A stretch of DNA of 64,000 nucleotides from Tritrichomonas foetus (taxonomy: Eukaryota > Parabasalia > Tritrichomonadida > Tritrichomonadidae). The first letter of the stretch is position 1. The number at the start of each line of letters is the position of its first letter. This document shows, one piece after another, positions 1-10,632 of the stretch. Below the pieces are notes generated by a model. It made no database searches. It was given only the letters and a program-made list of their open reading frames with translations, and was not told the origin of the DNA. Both the position numbers and the translations under genes were made by a program. The stretch is taken from NCBI GenBank assembly GCA_001839685.1, contig MLAK01000648.1, forward strand, positions 21,125 through 85,124, in the 5' to 3' direction.

Positions 1-2456
1 TAATCACCAAAAAAAAAAAAAAGTAAATACTTTACATGTTTCTTAATCATTAGGTACAAGCTAAAGAGTTAGAAACTCTGTGCTTCAATGAAGTTCACGG
101 TCAGAAAAAATAACAGTAAATTTGAGCAATGAAACAGATTTAATGTTTGATAGTTTGAAGATATGCAATGATGTGACATATTACTTTCACATATTTATGC
201 GTTAGATGAGATATAATGGACCAAAAATCCAAAAACTAATTTTTCAGGGAATTGAAACAAATAAAAATTAAAATATTATAAATTTCCTAAATAAACGAAT
301 CAAATAATATCGAATAGACCAAAATTTGGAAGTTATTTGAGATGTCTTGATCAGACTTAATAATTTCCAGAAAAATATCACTGGAATAATTTCAAACGGG
401 GGATATTCGTTTTTTCTTGATGAAAGAAGATATGTTAGATTTATTTAAAAAGAATCTCTTATATTCGATTTCGGATAATTTCAAAATAAAAAAAGATTTG
501 ATAGTTGTAAAAAATGGAAAAAATATAGAAATTTTCCAATATGATGTAATTGAAATGATTGAAATAAATAATTATGATAATAGAAAAAATATTGATTGTA
601 AAAATAAGGTTTTTGTGATGAATAAAACACATGAAAGGCCGTGGGTTTATATAATACATATCTTGTCAATGACTCACAATATTGGACAAGGAATGGTCCA
701 AAATAGTCGCCATAAAAAGCGATTTTTCGAATGAAAAAATCTGTGAATTTTTTAGTTGAAAGATTATTTTTTGAAATGTTTATCTTGTAATGCACTGAAT
801 ATTTCAGATGATTATTTCGAAAATAAAAATGAGTTTCAATGTATCTTTAACGATTCAATGAATGTAATTTTTGAATTAGAGTTAAAATTCATTGCTGGTT
901 TATTCAATTCATGACAATTTATAGATAATCAATTCATTTTTCAGAGAATGATTTTGATGGTTGACTGAATTCAAATATTTGAAAGAATTGTATTTGACCA
1001 TTCTTAAATCCAATTTTACATATCAGGTAGAAAAACCCATGATCACCTTGAACTATCAAAGAGATAAATAAATTTAATTAAAAAACGCTTTGGAGCAATT
1101 TTTTTTAATTCCAATAATTTTGCTGAAACTATGGAAGTTCATTGTTCATTCATTAGAAAACAATCAATTAAAAAATTTTAAAATATCTTTACAGCATATT
1201 TTAGGATAAATACTGATTTTAATTCCAGTAATTATAATATTTTTTTCAAGGAGGAAGATTTGCATATTATTTATACATTTGTGGTATTTATGTCAGGAAA
1301 ATCATGATTTTATTGAGAATTTTTGTATTTATTTTTAATATCAATTATTGCCAAATTTTTCAATTTAAAATCGCATATACTAATTCTATTCATGCCTTAT
1401 TATTCGCCATATTGAATTTTTTCTCACAATTCCATTTCGAGGATTTTGTCCAACATTTGTATTTTTGTAATATTCTTTCTTTATGTCGAAATTGAGCTCT
1501 TTCCTGTCTCAATATCTATTATTGTTTTCGAGAATCACATTGGAATGACCGAACGAATGAATCGCCATTATTGTGTGTATTTCTGAATCACAGACAAAAA
1601 AAGCTAATCTTTACTAAAATTAAATTCCATAATCAATAATTAACTCTATTATATTTTCTATCTCCCCTTTTGGATGATCATCAAGACATATTTACGACTT
1701 TTTTTGTGCTTAGCCTTTTCAAACGAATCCATCATTAAATCTGATCAAATCATTTACTCAAGGTGATTGCTTAATTTTAAAAAGATATAATCCCATTTTG
1801 AGAAATCATTTTTCTTGCAATGGCAGCATATCTCCAAATTAAATTGAAATTTAATTTTCATTACATTTTCACTGTTACACGCTTAATTTCACCACTATTC
1901 CCCAAAGAATATGCGAATATCTTTATTTTTTGAGATAGTTGATAACGTTCTTATTAATCCCATTCATTTTCAATGTTCAAACGAATTATTCAAAAAATAT
2001 GATTTATCTAATAGAAAATTAAAAATTTTCTATTGCGATAAACTTTTTTATTTCAATTTTTGTTTTCGTACAAATAATTTCAGAGGAAAAATAACCAACA
2101 GAAATTTCAAACTCATTATTTATAAATGAATATGATTTACCATTTCAGTTCAAATATTCTGAAAAAAAATCCGGATGGATATGAATCAATTCCATTCAAC
2201 TATATACAATATTCTATCCATTTATTATTCCGGGAAAAACAAAAAGTGCATCTTAAGAATTCCAATCAAAATATTCAATGAGACTTTAAAATCATATAGA
2301 AAAAATAATTTCTTTCCATTTTTTTATTTGCTCTCTTCATTAACTCTCCCCCTTCAAACCCTTTTTCATTAAACTAACTCATTCTAAAACTATTTTACGA
2401 TATTTTTCAAAGAGCTGATCTAAGAACAAGTAGTGTAAAACGAAAAAATATACAAA
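1..2456. other. Gene-poor AT-rich region
   Basis: No convincing gene. The longest plausible reading frame starts at the ATG at 420 and runs to 734 (104 residues, plus strand). It has no recognisable domain, and the reverse strand is also open there, as expected by chance in AT-rich DNA. Other open stretches (1304-1495, 1911-2129, 2175-2372) look like random translation. No tRNA-like cloverleaf or long repeat was seen. Confidence 0.6.
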
Positions 2457-4352
2457 ATGAAGAAGCAAATTAAAGCAAGTATTATTTCCTTAATGCCGCA
2501 GTTTAACGGCATGCCTCGCAACCAGAAAACACGCAACATTTGCTTAGTGGATGCCCAATGGTTCGCCGATTTGAAAGAATGGGTCGATTCTGACGATAAT
2601 ACTCCACTTCATAAGATCAACAATGAAGACCTTTCAAAGAAACTCAAAAATGGCGCCAATGTTGAAGAAATAGCCGATTATGAGCTGGTCGAAATGAACG
2701 TCTATGATGCACTCGTTAAAGTCTTCGGTGGCGGTCCGGCAATCATCAGACCTTATATGGCGCATCCGGTCACAAAAATCCCATGTGTTGTTATATCCCC
2801 CATCAAGTTCAATATCAATATCGAAGGAAACGTGTTAACGCGGACAGGAAACCCAGATTGGACAGTTAGAGATTTCCTTATTTCACTCGCCGATAAAATA
2901 AAGGTTCAAGCATCGGAACAACGATTAAAAGGAGCAGACGAATCTCATTTTCTTGATGATAATATGAAACTGAGGGAGGTGTATGATACTGTTGGAAGTG
3001 ATTTGGTTCTCGAAATGAATTTAAATGTATTGTTCAATCATTCTCTGATTTTGCCGAGAGCTTTTTCGGACATAGCCCGAAATGTCTCAACTGGGGCAGC
3101 AAGCACCAGCTCACTCAGACTTGATTTGCATACTCTGAAATCAGTTGATTCTCAAAGCCATCGATCACAAGGTACTGTAGTTTATAGTTTTTTGAACTCA
3201 ATTTTATTCAGTATTGTAAAATTGCCCCAATTTACCAAATTGATTCAATCTTATTATGATGCGATATCTGGTCAACAAAGCTTGGAATCAAATCTTGTTC
3301 CAAGGTCATCTTCTGACTTAACTCTCAATATGAATCACCAGGACCCACCCACAATTTCATGCCAACAAAAAAATGATAATCAAGATTGCTCTAGCAATGA
3401 TGATGAAGACGATGTAAAAAGCGAAAGCGAAAGTGCCAAAAGTAAAAGTTCCAGCAGAAGCAATAGTAAAAGCAACAGCTCGAAAAGTAACCACAGTACC
3501 AATTCTGATAGCAGATACCACGAAGGATGCCAACAATATAATTCAACGAGCTCGATTTTAACATTTGATCATGAAAACTTCATAGAAAGACCTGATACTT
3601 TAATTACTCTACTGAATGACTATATAAATGAATCAAATCAATTCCAAAATTCATTACTTACACCATCCGTTTATGCCGCTAGATTCTTCAGAATAGTACC
3701 TGAAGTTGCCTCTAATCCAAGACTTTTTGATCCATCACTTGTGATCTCTTCTATTGTATCGAGACTATCAAAAGAGACAAATTCCGATTTAAGTTCGTCT
3801 TTCGTTGTTCAAATTTTGAGAGAAGTAAGTTGCTCAAAATGCAATTGCAAAGAAACATTCATTGAAAATGTAACATGTCTAAGGTTTGAATCATTTCCTT
3901 CAAAAATATTCAAGAAAACAAATTTAATGGATTGTTTTGATCCTTACTTAGAATCTTTTAAAAAGTCACCTAAATGTAAAAACTGTCGAAAGAGTTCTAA
4001 TATTAGAGAAAGTGTAAAAATTGCTAATGCCAGTGAGTTTCTGATAATTAATATTGCCAGAAATGTTTCATCAGGTGAAATTTCACCAAGATCAAACCGA
4101 AAAGCAGTAGAAGTTAATTATCCATTGAATTTAAGCTTGAACAAAGTTAAAGGAAAGAATGTTAAATTGAATTACAAATTAATAGAAGTGATTTCACAGG
4201 CCAATATAAAATCATCAAAATCTCGAGTTATGATAAAGCTTGATCAAGAAGACAATTGGATGTTTTACAATGAAACAAAAGCAGTTTTATCTAACAGTAA
4301 AGCAGCACTTGTACCAGGATCAGCAGCAGTTTTATTCTATCAGAAAGTCTAA
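2457..4352 (+). CDS. DUSP-UBL-USP protein, probable inactive deubiquitinase
   Basis: This 631-residue protein has the layout of the USP4/USP15 class of ubiquitin-specific proteases. A DUSP-like domain (about residues 7-100) is followed by a ubiquitin-like segment (about 105-200) and a USP catalytic-type fold (about 230-631). The fold is interrupted at about 310-355 by an acidic, Ser/Lys-rich low-complexity insert. The USP zinc site is kept (C459, C462 and C507, C510), as is the closing AAVLFYQ motif. The catalytic residues are not: the Cys-box reads YSFLNS, with Ser244 where the nucleophilic Cys should be; the GHY histidine box reads SRV, with Arg590; and the FDD-type position reads YNE. It probably binds ubiquitin or partners, or scaffolds, without cleaving. 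The start is the first ATG of the frame. No close initiator motif was seen. The fold assignment is good; loss of activity is inference. Confidence 0.75.
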   Translation: MKKQIKASIISLMPQFNGMPRNQKTRNICLVDAQWFADLKEWVDSDDNTPLHKINNEDLSKKLKNGANVEEIADYELVEMNVYDALVKVFGGGPAIIRPYMAHPVTKIPCVVISPIKFNINIEGNVLTRTGNPDWTVRDFLISLADKIKVQASEQRLKGADESHFLDDNMKLREVYDTVGSDLVLEMNLNVLFNHSLILPRAFSDIARNVSTGAASTSSLRLDLHTLKSVDSQSHRSQGTVVYSFLNSILFSIVKLPQFTKLIQSYYDAISGQQSLESNLVPRSSSDLTLNMNHQDPPTISCQQKNDNQDCSSNDDEDDVKSESESAKSKSSSRSNSKSNSSKSNHSTNSDSRYHEGCQQYNSTSSILTFDHENFIERPDTLITLLNDYINESNQFQNSLLTPSVYAARFFRIVPEVASNPRLFDPSLVISSIVSRLSKETNSDLSSSFVVQILREVSCSKCNCKETFIENVTCLRFESFPSKIFKKTNLMDCFDPYLESFKKSPKCKNCRKSSNIRESVKIANASEFLIINIARNVSSGEISPRSNRKAVEVNYPLNLSLNKVKGKNVKLNYKLIEVISQANIKSSKSRVMIKLDQEDNWMFYNETKAVLSNSKAALVPGSAAVLFYQKV

Positions 4353-5035
4353 TCCTATCACTGGAAATACATCCAAAATCTGTAATAGATTTTAGTAATA
4401 TGCAATTTATTAAGATTTTATAATATATGTTTGAATTAAAAAATCATTTTTTTCACTTTATTAAATTATATATTTTTATGTCTTCTATAAATAGATACCA
4501 TATGGAATGATAAAAATCTCCTTCAATGTAAATCATACTTTGGATATCACAAATCTCAATTTTGATGAATATTGAGTTATATTTTACGAACAGTGATTGA
4601 AATCTGATCTAATTAATATTTATAGTAACTATTGAATCTATTTGGCGATTTTATTAAAAAATAATTTAATCATGTCAGATTAGATTCATCATACAAATTA
4701 TCAAACAATAAATTTGATTAGAAAGTGAACCTAGTTTGTTCAAATTCTTTTGGAATCAATATGTTGTGAATTCATTGAATAACAGAGTGAAATCAACAAG
4801 GATGACGATACCGTTTATTATTTATTTGACCTGAATACAAGTCTCGAATGTTTTTTTGTGAAGGATCCAAACATGGAATAATGTGATTGATTTGTCAATT
4901 AATAAATCGCTATTTCAGAGTATATTCTATATCATTTCCCCTCCGATTTACTAAATAAAAACCGAGAAAATGACTCATCAAAGATTTTGAGAATGAGCTT
5001 TTTCAATTATTAAGTAAGGAAAGACATTTTTTTGA
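4353..5035. other. Intergenic spacer, nothing recognised
   Basis: AT-rich spacer between two plus-strand genes. No open frame of interest, repeat or RNA-like structure was seen. The first ATG of the downstream gene follows a T-rich run. Confidence 0.5.
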
Positions 5036-8000
5036 ATGAATATTGAGTTGAGACCGTTTATTGAATTAATAAACGTTCTCAATCACATGACTTCTTCTTT
5101 CGATTCTTCAGATATTGCTGAAGTTCCGAGCGAGGTATGTCGTCTGCGAGAGGAGAATCAACGACTACAACAGATGAATTGCAGTTTGAAAGAAGAAATC
5201 CAGAATATTCGCACTCAGTTCGATGAAATTTCCTCGATTAGTAATTCACTCGAAATTTCTCATAAAGAGAACCTAAAATTAGCCGAAGAAGTCAGAAAAT
5301 TTCAATCCGAAAAAGACGAATTATCACGCCGATTACAAATCAGCTTGGAAATGGTTGAAGACTTCAAAAACAAAATGGCACAAGATAAAAATGCCACTAA
5401 TTCTCTCTTCAATCTCGCCAAACTTGCCGAAAATAAATCTGATAAATCAAATGACTCTGAAATTCGAAATTTAAAAGAAAGAATCGCTAAAAATGAGGAA
5501 TCTTATCGAAGACTTGAAGCAGATTTACAACTCGAGCGAAAGAGGTCATCAATCGTTGAAGACCAAAATCGAAATTTATATAATCTAATCCAACATCATT
5601 TTTGTATGCAATTCCGAGATATTGATCATGCTGTAGACTATATGAGACATCAGAAAACAATTCAAGAAATGAAAAATTCCATCAACGTTTCATCAAAAGA
5701 TCATGCTGATCAAATAAAAGCTTTAATACTGGCTATTAAGAAAATGAAAATGAAACTAAGGAAAGAAGCCTCCTCAAAGCAAGCACTTGAAACTCAATAT
5801 AAAAATGAAATCGGTAAAATGATTGATGAAAAAGCGGTTTTAGAAAATGAAATTACAAATCTCAAAATTCAAATGAACGATTTGGATAAACAGACTTCGA
5901 TTTTTGACATGACAAGTCGATCAATTGTTGAAACTAAAGAGCAGAAAATCTCAAATTTAAAGCAAGAAAATACTTCGTTGAAAAACAAAATCAAAGAATT
6001 AAATCAAAAAATCTCAGAAATTTCAAAGAAACAAAATAAAAACACAGAAAATGGTGCAGAAAACAATTCTCAAAATATATCACAAAACACTTCTAAATTA
6101 AATTCAACATTATGCAGCAGCTGCTCACAACTTAAAGACCAACTTTCTTCTCTTTCTCAAGAAAAAGAAAGAATTCGAATCACAAATAATGAAATTAATC
6201 GTCAATACACACAAATAAAGATTCAAAATGATAGCTTAACATTTGCTAATCAAAAATTAAATAATGAAATAGCCCAGCTTAAAATGGCAAAAGACGAAAC
6301 TGAAGCAAAACTAAATGCAGAAGCATCTAAAAATGAAGCGCTAAAAATAAAAATCAAACATATTTTATCAGAAAAGAATGAAAATGATGGAAAACAAAAA
6401 CGATTTGATTTCGCAATTAAACAATTTGAAAAAATGTATGAAAATCAGAAAAGTGATGCTTCAATGCTTTATGATCATAGAAATAGTTTAATTGAATTAA
6501 TTTACAGATTGAAAAATATCATACAGAGTGAAGAAAATATAATTGAAAAACTATTAAATGAAAAGAAAAATTTGAAAAAGAAAAACAAAATATTGAAAAG
6601 AGATCAAATGCTAGGTAATTCTCAAAATTCAAACCAAAATAATAATTCAGAAAATTCAATTCCAGTTACTTCTTGGTTCTGTGCAGATTTTGATCAAGAA
6701 TTATGTGATAAGATTTCAGAATTTGCAGGAAATGATGGTTTTCCTGTAACAGCTAAACTAAAGCAAGTTTTGGCCGTGATTGCAAGACACTATGGCAACA
6801 AAATGAAAGAAAATCAAGAAATTCTCAAAAATAGTGAAAAAGAAAAAGAGCATTTAATTACTACATTGAATTCTTTCATGAAAACACTTTCAGCATCCCT
6901 TGAAATTCCAGAATTTGATAATTATCAAGCAATTTTGAATCCTGTGAAGGTTGGCGAAATGATGAACATTATAAAACGGGATTTATCAAGAGATCGACAG
7001 AAATCATCTCTAAATAATATCAATGAGCATTTAATTTCCCAAATTTCATCAAAACTTCAAGTTGAACCTGAATTTTTGATGAATGAAATCGACTCTATAG
7101 TTGATTCAAATAACGAACTTCAAGAAAACATAATTTCCATTCAAAAGAAGCTCAAAGCAACGCAAAAAGCATTGAAAGACGAGAAAAGTAAAACCAGTGA
7201 AAATCAAAAAGCTCATGATCAAAAATTACAAAAGAAAGATCGAATTATTTCCAATCTCACTCAACAAAATGAAAGCCTATCATCAAATCTTGCACGTGCT
7301 GAAACAAGCATTCTATCATTGGAGTCATCAATGCGTGAAAATTCACAAAAAAATGATAATAAAAAGGCTCATGTTCAAATGATGTCGCATAAACAGCAAG
7401 TTGAAACTCTTCAACGTAGAATGAGAGATTTGAAGCAAGAAAGTGAGAACAAAATCACTGAATTAGAGAGTAAAAATAAAGAGCTTTCACTTCATGCTGA
7501 AAAACTTGAGAAAGAATCCGAATTTTGGAAACAAAATGCTTCACTACTTAAAAATGTTCAAGCTCAAAAAGAGCAAGAAATGCAAAAGATGCAATTTGAA
7601 TTTGAAAAGTATGAAGATGAAGTAAAACAACAGAATTTGAAAGAAATTGCATCATTGAAGCGTCAATATGAAACAGTTATTGAGACACTAAAAAGTAAGA
7701 ATCAAGAACTTAGAAGTTTAACAGGAGATCTTTCTAATGACTTCAATAAAGTAGATAAAACGAAAGATAATCTTCAGAAAAAAGTCTCAGATCTTGAAGC
7801 GGAAAAAGAACAATTAATTGCAAAAATTGATCTACTTCTTGATAGTGAGAAAAGATCTAAGCAGATTCATGAACAGAAACTTAAAGCAAGTCAATTAGCT
7901 GCGGAAACAAAACATCAAAATGAAATATCTGATATTAAAAGTGCATTTGCTGTTGAAAAAAGAAAGATTTTCTCGTTTGCAGTCAAAAACTTTAGTAAGT

Positions 8001-8185
8001 TTTTCAATGCAAACAAGAATCTCGACGAAAAATCATATAAAGAAACTGTGGAGAAAACAAGTACAGAATTAGAAAGGCTTCTTTCACAAGATACCGCAAT
8101 TAGGAGACTTCTTGGAATCACACAGAATGAATCTGCTGAAGCATCGATATCACAACTTTTATTGTCTCTATATCATCAATCTTAA
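5036..8185 (+). CDS. Long coiled-coil protein
   Basis: This 1049-residue protein is almost entirely heptad-like Glu/Lys/Gln/Leu-rich sequence typical of an extended coiled coil. The coil is broken near residues 540-600 by a more globular patch with aromatic residues (SWFCADF region) and by Asn/Ser-rich linkers near 335-355 and 525-545. The last 70 residues are less coiled and may form a small terminal helical unit. I recognise no motor, GRIP, zinc-finger or kinase domain. Proteins of this type are abundant in trichomonads and usually act at the Golgi, basal body or cytoskeleton, but nothing here decides which. The ATG at 5036 is the first of the frame; the Met at residue 18 is an alternative start. 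Confidence 0.8.
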   Translation: MNIELRPFIELINVLNHMTSSFDSSDIAEVPSEVCRLREENQRLQQMNCSLKEEIQNIRTQFDEISSISNSLEISHKENLKLAEEVRKFQSEKDELSRRLQISLEMVEDFKNKMAQDKNATNSLFNLAKLAENKSDKSNDSEIRNLKERIAKNEESYRRLEADLQLERKRSSIVEDQNRNLYNLIQHHFCMQFRDIDHAVDYMRHQKTIQEMKNSINVSSKDHADQIKALILAIKKMKMKLRKEASSKQALETQYKNEIGKMIDEKAVLENEITNLKIQMNDLDKQTSIFDMTSRSIVETKEQKISNLKQENTSLKNKIKELNQKISEISKKQNKNTENGAENNSQNISQNTSKLNSTLCSSCSQLKDQLSSLSQEKERIRITNNEINRQYTQIKIQNDSLTFANQKLNNEIAQLKMAKDETEAKLNAEASKNEALKIKIKHILSEKNENDGKQKRFDFAIKQFEKMYENQKSDASMLYDHRNSLIELIYRLKNIIQSEENIIEKLLNEKKNLKKKNKILKRDQMLGNSQNSNQNNNSENSIPVTSWFCADFDQELCDKISEFAGNDGFPVTAKLKQVLAVIARHYGNKMKENQEILKNSEKEKEHLITTLNSFMKTLSASLEIPEFDNYQAILNPVKVGEMMNIIKRDLSRDRQKSSLNNINEHLISQISSKLQVEPEFLMNEIDSIVDSNNELQENIISIQKKLKATQKALKDEKSKTSENQKAHDQKLQKKDRIISNLTQQNESLSSNLARAETSILSLESSMRENSQKNDNKKAHVQMMSHKQQVETLQRRMRDLKQESENKITELESKNKELSLHAEKLEKESEFWKQNASLLKNVQAQKEQEMQKMQFEFEKYEDEVKQQNLKEIASLKRQYETVIETLKSKNQELRSLTGDLSNDFNKVDKTKDNLQKKVSDLEAEKEQLIAKIDLLLDSEKRSKQIHEQKLKASQLAAETKHQNEISDIKSAFAVEKRKIFSFAVKNFSKFFNANKNLDEKSYKETVEKTSTELERLLSQDTAIRRLLGITQNESAEASISQLLLSLYHQS

Positions 8186-8445
8186 GGAAATATTGTTATT
8201 TTTTTGTTATACAACAACTATTGTTTATATATTATATTATGATTATATTATGATTATATTTTTTATTTTTATTGTTAAAAGATATTTACCATAACTTCTC
8301 TTTTTTATTATCACATTAATTCTTTTTTGGATTCTTAAAAACAAAATGAAGTCAAGATCAAGAAAAAAAAAATTGAGAAATATCAAATAAGCAAATTTTT
8401 ATTTACAGAAACAAATTTTTTAAACAAAAAAAGAAATCCTAAAAT

Positions 8446-10245
8446 TCAAATTGATTTACCTTTTTCGCCTCTCCGTTTAATTCCTTCTTTTGCCAACATC
8501 AGCGCGAGATCCATGAATCCTTCTTTTTTCGCATACTGGAGCGCTGAATAGTCTGCATCAGACGCTATTTCCAAGTCAAGATCGTCTCTTGTAAACAAAA
8601 TATCAACGATCTCTTGATTTCCTTTCATGCTGGCGAGGTGAAGTGGTGTGATGCCGCAATCATCTTCAGCCTGAACGTTTACATTAATGTTGGGGAAAGT
8701 TAGAAGCATTTTTAAGATTCGCTTTTGTGGGAAATCACAAGCATAGTGAATGGGTAAGCGACCTGTTAGTTCTTCCTTATAAGTGAAACAATTTTCGTCA
8801 CACATATCAGCAATGATAAGTGCGGCTTCTTCGTTATTTAGTTTCAGGCAGTTTAAGAAAGTGTCTTCTCTTTGTTTGTTATCTGAAAGGAATCTAACAA
8901 AAACATGATAGTTGAAATGCTTGATGCTAAGCTCAAAGAGAAGATCAAAATACATGGAATTATTATAGGACTCATCAAAGATTTCATTTCGATGGAAAAT
9001 AATCAAGTTTTGGATACATTGGCGAAGAATTTGATATCCATAATCAACTTTATCTTCATTTTCATTTTCATTTTCATTTTCAATATTTTCATGATCATCA
9101 TTGATTTGATGAATTTGGTCTTCTTTTTGATTTAATTGCTCATTTTTATATTGTGGATTGTCAGATTTGAATTGCTTGAAGCAAATATCGAAAATTTCCT
9201 TATTGCCACCGCATGCTGCATACTTTAGGACGTCATCAGGAAGCTTTGCTCCTTTTTCAAGGAGAATTTTAAAACAATTGAGGGATCCAAAATAAGCAGC
9301 GTATGAAAGTAAAGGAACAGTGTTTTGGTTAATATATGTTGACCTTTCGTATAATTTCGGTGACACACAATATTTTGTAAAGTCTATTTTGTCGTCATCA
9401 AATATTGAAACATCGTCATTTCTTATACAAACAGCGACCTCGTCAGAATTTATTCCATTGTTGTTATACTTTACATGTAGGTCAAAATCATTCATTTCTA
9501 AATTTTGAGCATATGATGAAAAGATGTTCTTTTGTGGTGAATCATAGTTTTCTTTGTTTGTATAGAAAAAGTCGGAATAAAGTAGTGAATTGGTTTCTAT
9601 CGTCTTTTTGTCAATGATTTCTTTTTCTGCAAGTCTACGTAGAAGGAATAAAGATTCTTGGAGGTAAACTTTTTTATGTAGTTGATTTTGGCATTCTTGT
9701 GCAAATTCTTTTTCAATTTGAAGCTTTTCAACTAAATTCAAATATAATTCCATATTCGAAAATCTTGAAACGCAACCCTGAAAAAGAATGCCTGCAAGAA
9801 AATTCTTATTCAAATCTATAAATGGCGTTAAATAATCGAAAACTTCATTGAAAGAATCATCAGATAATTTGAAAACCAAATTTTCGAGATTTTTTGCTTC
9901 GTTGAGTTTTGGATTGTTGCCAAAGGACAAAAACGCGTTGACGTTTGAGTCCAAATTCGGAATTTGAAGGGTTTTAGCAAGAAATATTACAAAGTTTGAA
10001 TTTTCTTCATCAAATAAAACTTCGCGTCCTGAAAGAAGGTCTGAAACTATTTTGGCATGACTGTCGTGATATTGGACATCAAGGATTAAAAGTGGCGATT
10101 CGGGATTGTCTGTGATGAATTTTTTGACGACGGGACTTATTGAGGCTGCAAATTCTTTATTGGCTTCGCATTCTGTGCTGTTTAATTGAACTATCCAGTT
10201 TGGGTTTCCAACATTTTCGTAAGGCCCAAAACTGAACTTCTTCAT
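8446..10245 (-). CDS. Ankyrin-repeat protein with BTB-like head
   Basis: This 599-residue protein has an N-terminal segment (about 10-110) with the spacing of a BTB/POZ-like fold, including a sites-of-interest pattern of SPVVKKFI, then a Leu-Leu-x-Gly turn. A helical middle follows, then ankyrin repeats at about 307-360 and 490-590, with TPLHLA and PIHYAC cores. A Glu/Asn low-complexity run encoded by a TTTTCA-type hexamer repeat (about 9054-9081) interrupts the repeats. This BTB-like plus ankyrin layout is a very large family in trichomonads, likely protein-interaction adaptors. The frame is open back to 10278, but the codon there is GTG. The first ATG is at 10245, and an initiator-like TTTCATTC lies only a few bases before it, supporting this start. 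Confidence 0.82.
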   Translation of the reverse strand: MKKFSFGPYENVGNPNWIVQLNSTECEANKEFAASISPVVKKFITDNPESPLLILDVQYHDSHAKIVSDLLSGREVLFDEENSNFVIFLAKTLQIPNLDSNVNAFLSFGNNPKLNEAKNLENLVFKLSDDSFNEVFDYLTPFIDLNKNFLAGILFQGCVSRFSNMELYLNLVEKLQIEKEFAQECQNQLHKKVYLQESLFLLRRLAEKEIIDKKTIETNSLLYSDFFYTNKENYDSPQKNIFSSYAQNLEMNDFDLHVKYNNNGINSDEVAVCIRNDDVSIFDDDKIDFTKYCVSPKLYERSTYINQNTVPLLSYAAYFGSLNCFKILLEKGAKLPDDVLKYAACGGNKEIFDICFKQFKSDNPQYKNEQLNQKEDQIHQINDDHENIENENENENEDKVDYGYQILRQCIQNLIIFHRNEIFDESYNNSMYFDLLFELSIKHFNYHVFVRFLSDNKQREDTFLNCLKLNNEEAALIIADMCDENCFTYKEELTGRLPIHYACDFPQKRILKMLLTFPNINVNVQAEDDCGITPLHLASMKGNQEIVDILFTRDDLDLEIASDADYSALQYAKKEGFMDLALMLAKEGIKRRGEKGKSI

Positions 10246-10632
10246 TTTGAATGAAATAAACGGATCCTTTTTATTCACCTTTAACCCATCAAAATATAAC
10301 GGTTATTTTCGCCTGAAATATTGGATGATTTGACCTTTACAAACAGCTAAATACAACCATATATCTAACAGTAATCTCATATATATCTCATCAATAACCA
10401 TGAGGGGGGCATTTACTCATTCCTTTGCTACTCGGTCCAAAACAAGCATGATTTATATATATAGTCAAAGAATCATGTTTCTAGGTGTAATCATTTCTTT
10501 GATTTCTACACTTTTCTTTCAAAAACTTCATAAGTTTTCTCAGAAAAGAGAAATTGAGTTGAGAATATTTGGTTTTCCAGACCATTTAACAACAGAAAAA
10601 TACGCGAACTAAAATAACAAGAAAATCTGCAA
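10246..10632. other. Divergent intergenic region
   Basis: Spacer between the minus-strand ankyrin gene and the plus-strand leucine-rich gene; it must hold both promoters. Apart from the initiator-like motif at 10249-10254 I see no clear element. Confidence 0.5.
10249..10254 (-). promoter_or_regulatory. Initiator-like element of the ankyrin gene
   Basis: TCATTC on the minus strand fits the trichomonad initiator TCA(+1)(C/T)(T/A). Initiation at its A would give a 7-nt leader before the ATG at 10245. Seen by eye only. Confidence 0.4.

Noticed and set aside
420..734. 104-residue plus-strand open frame near the left end
   Set aside because: No recognisable domain, AT-driven composition, and the opposite strand is equally open over the same DNA; not enough to call a gene.
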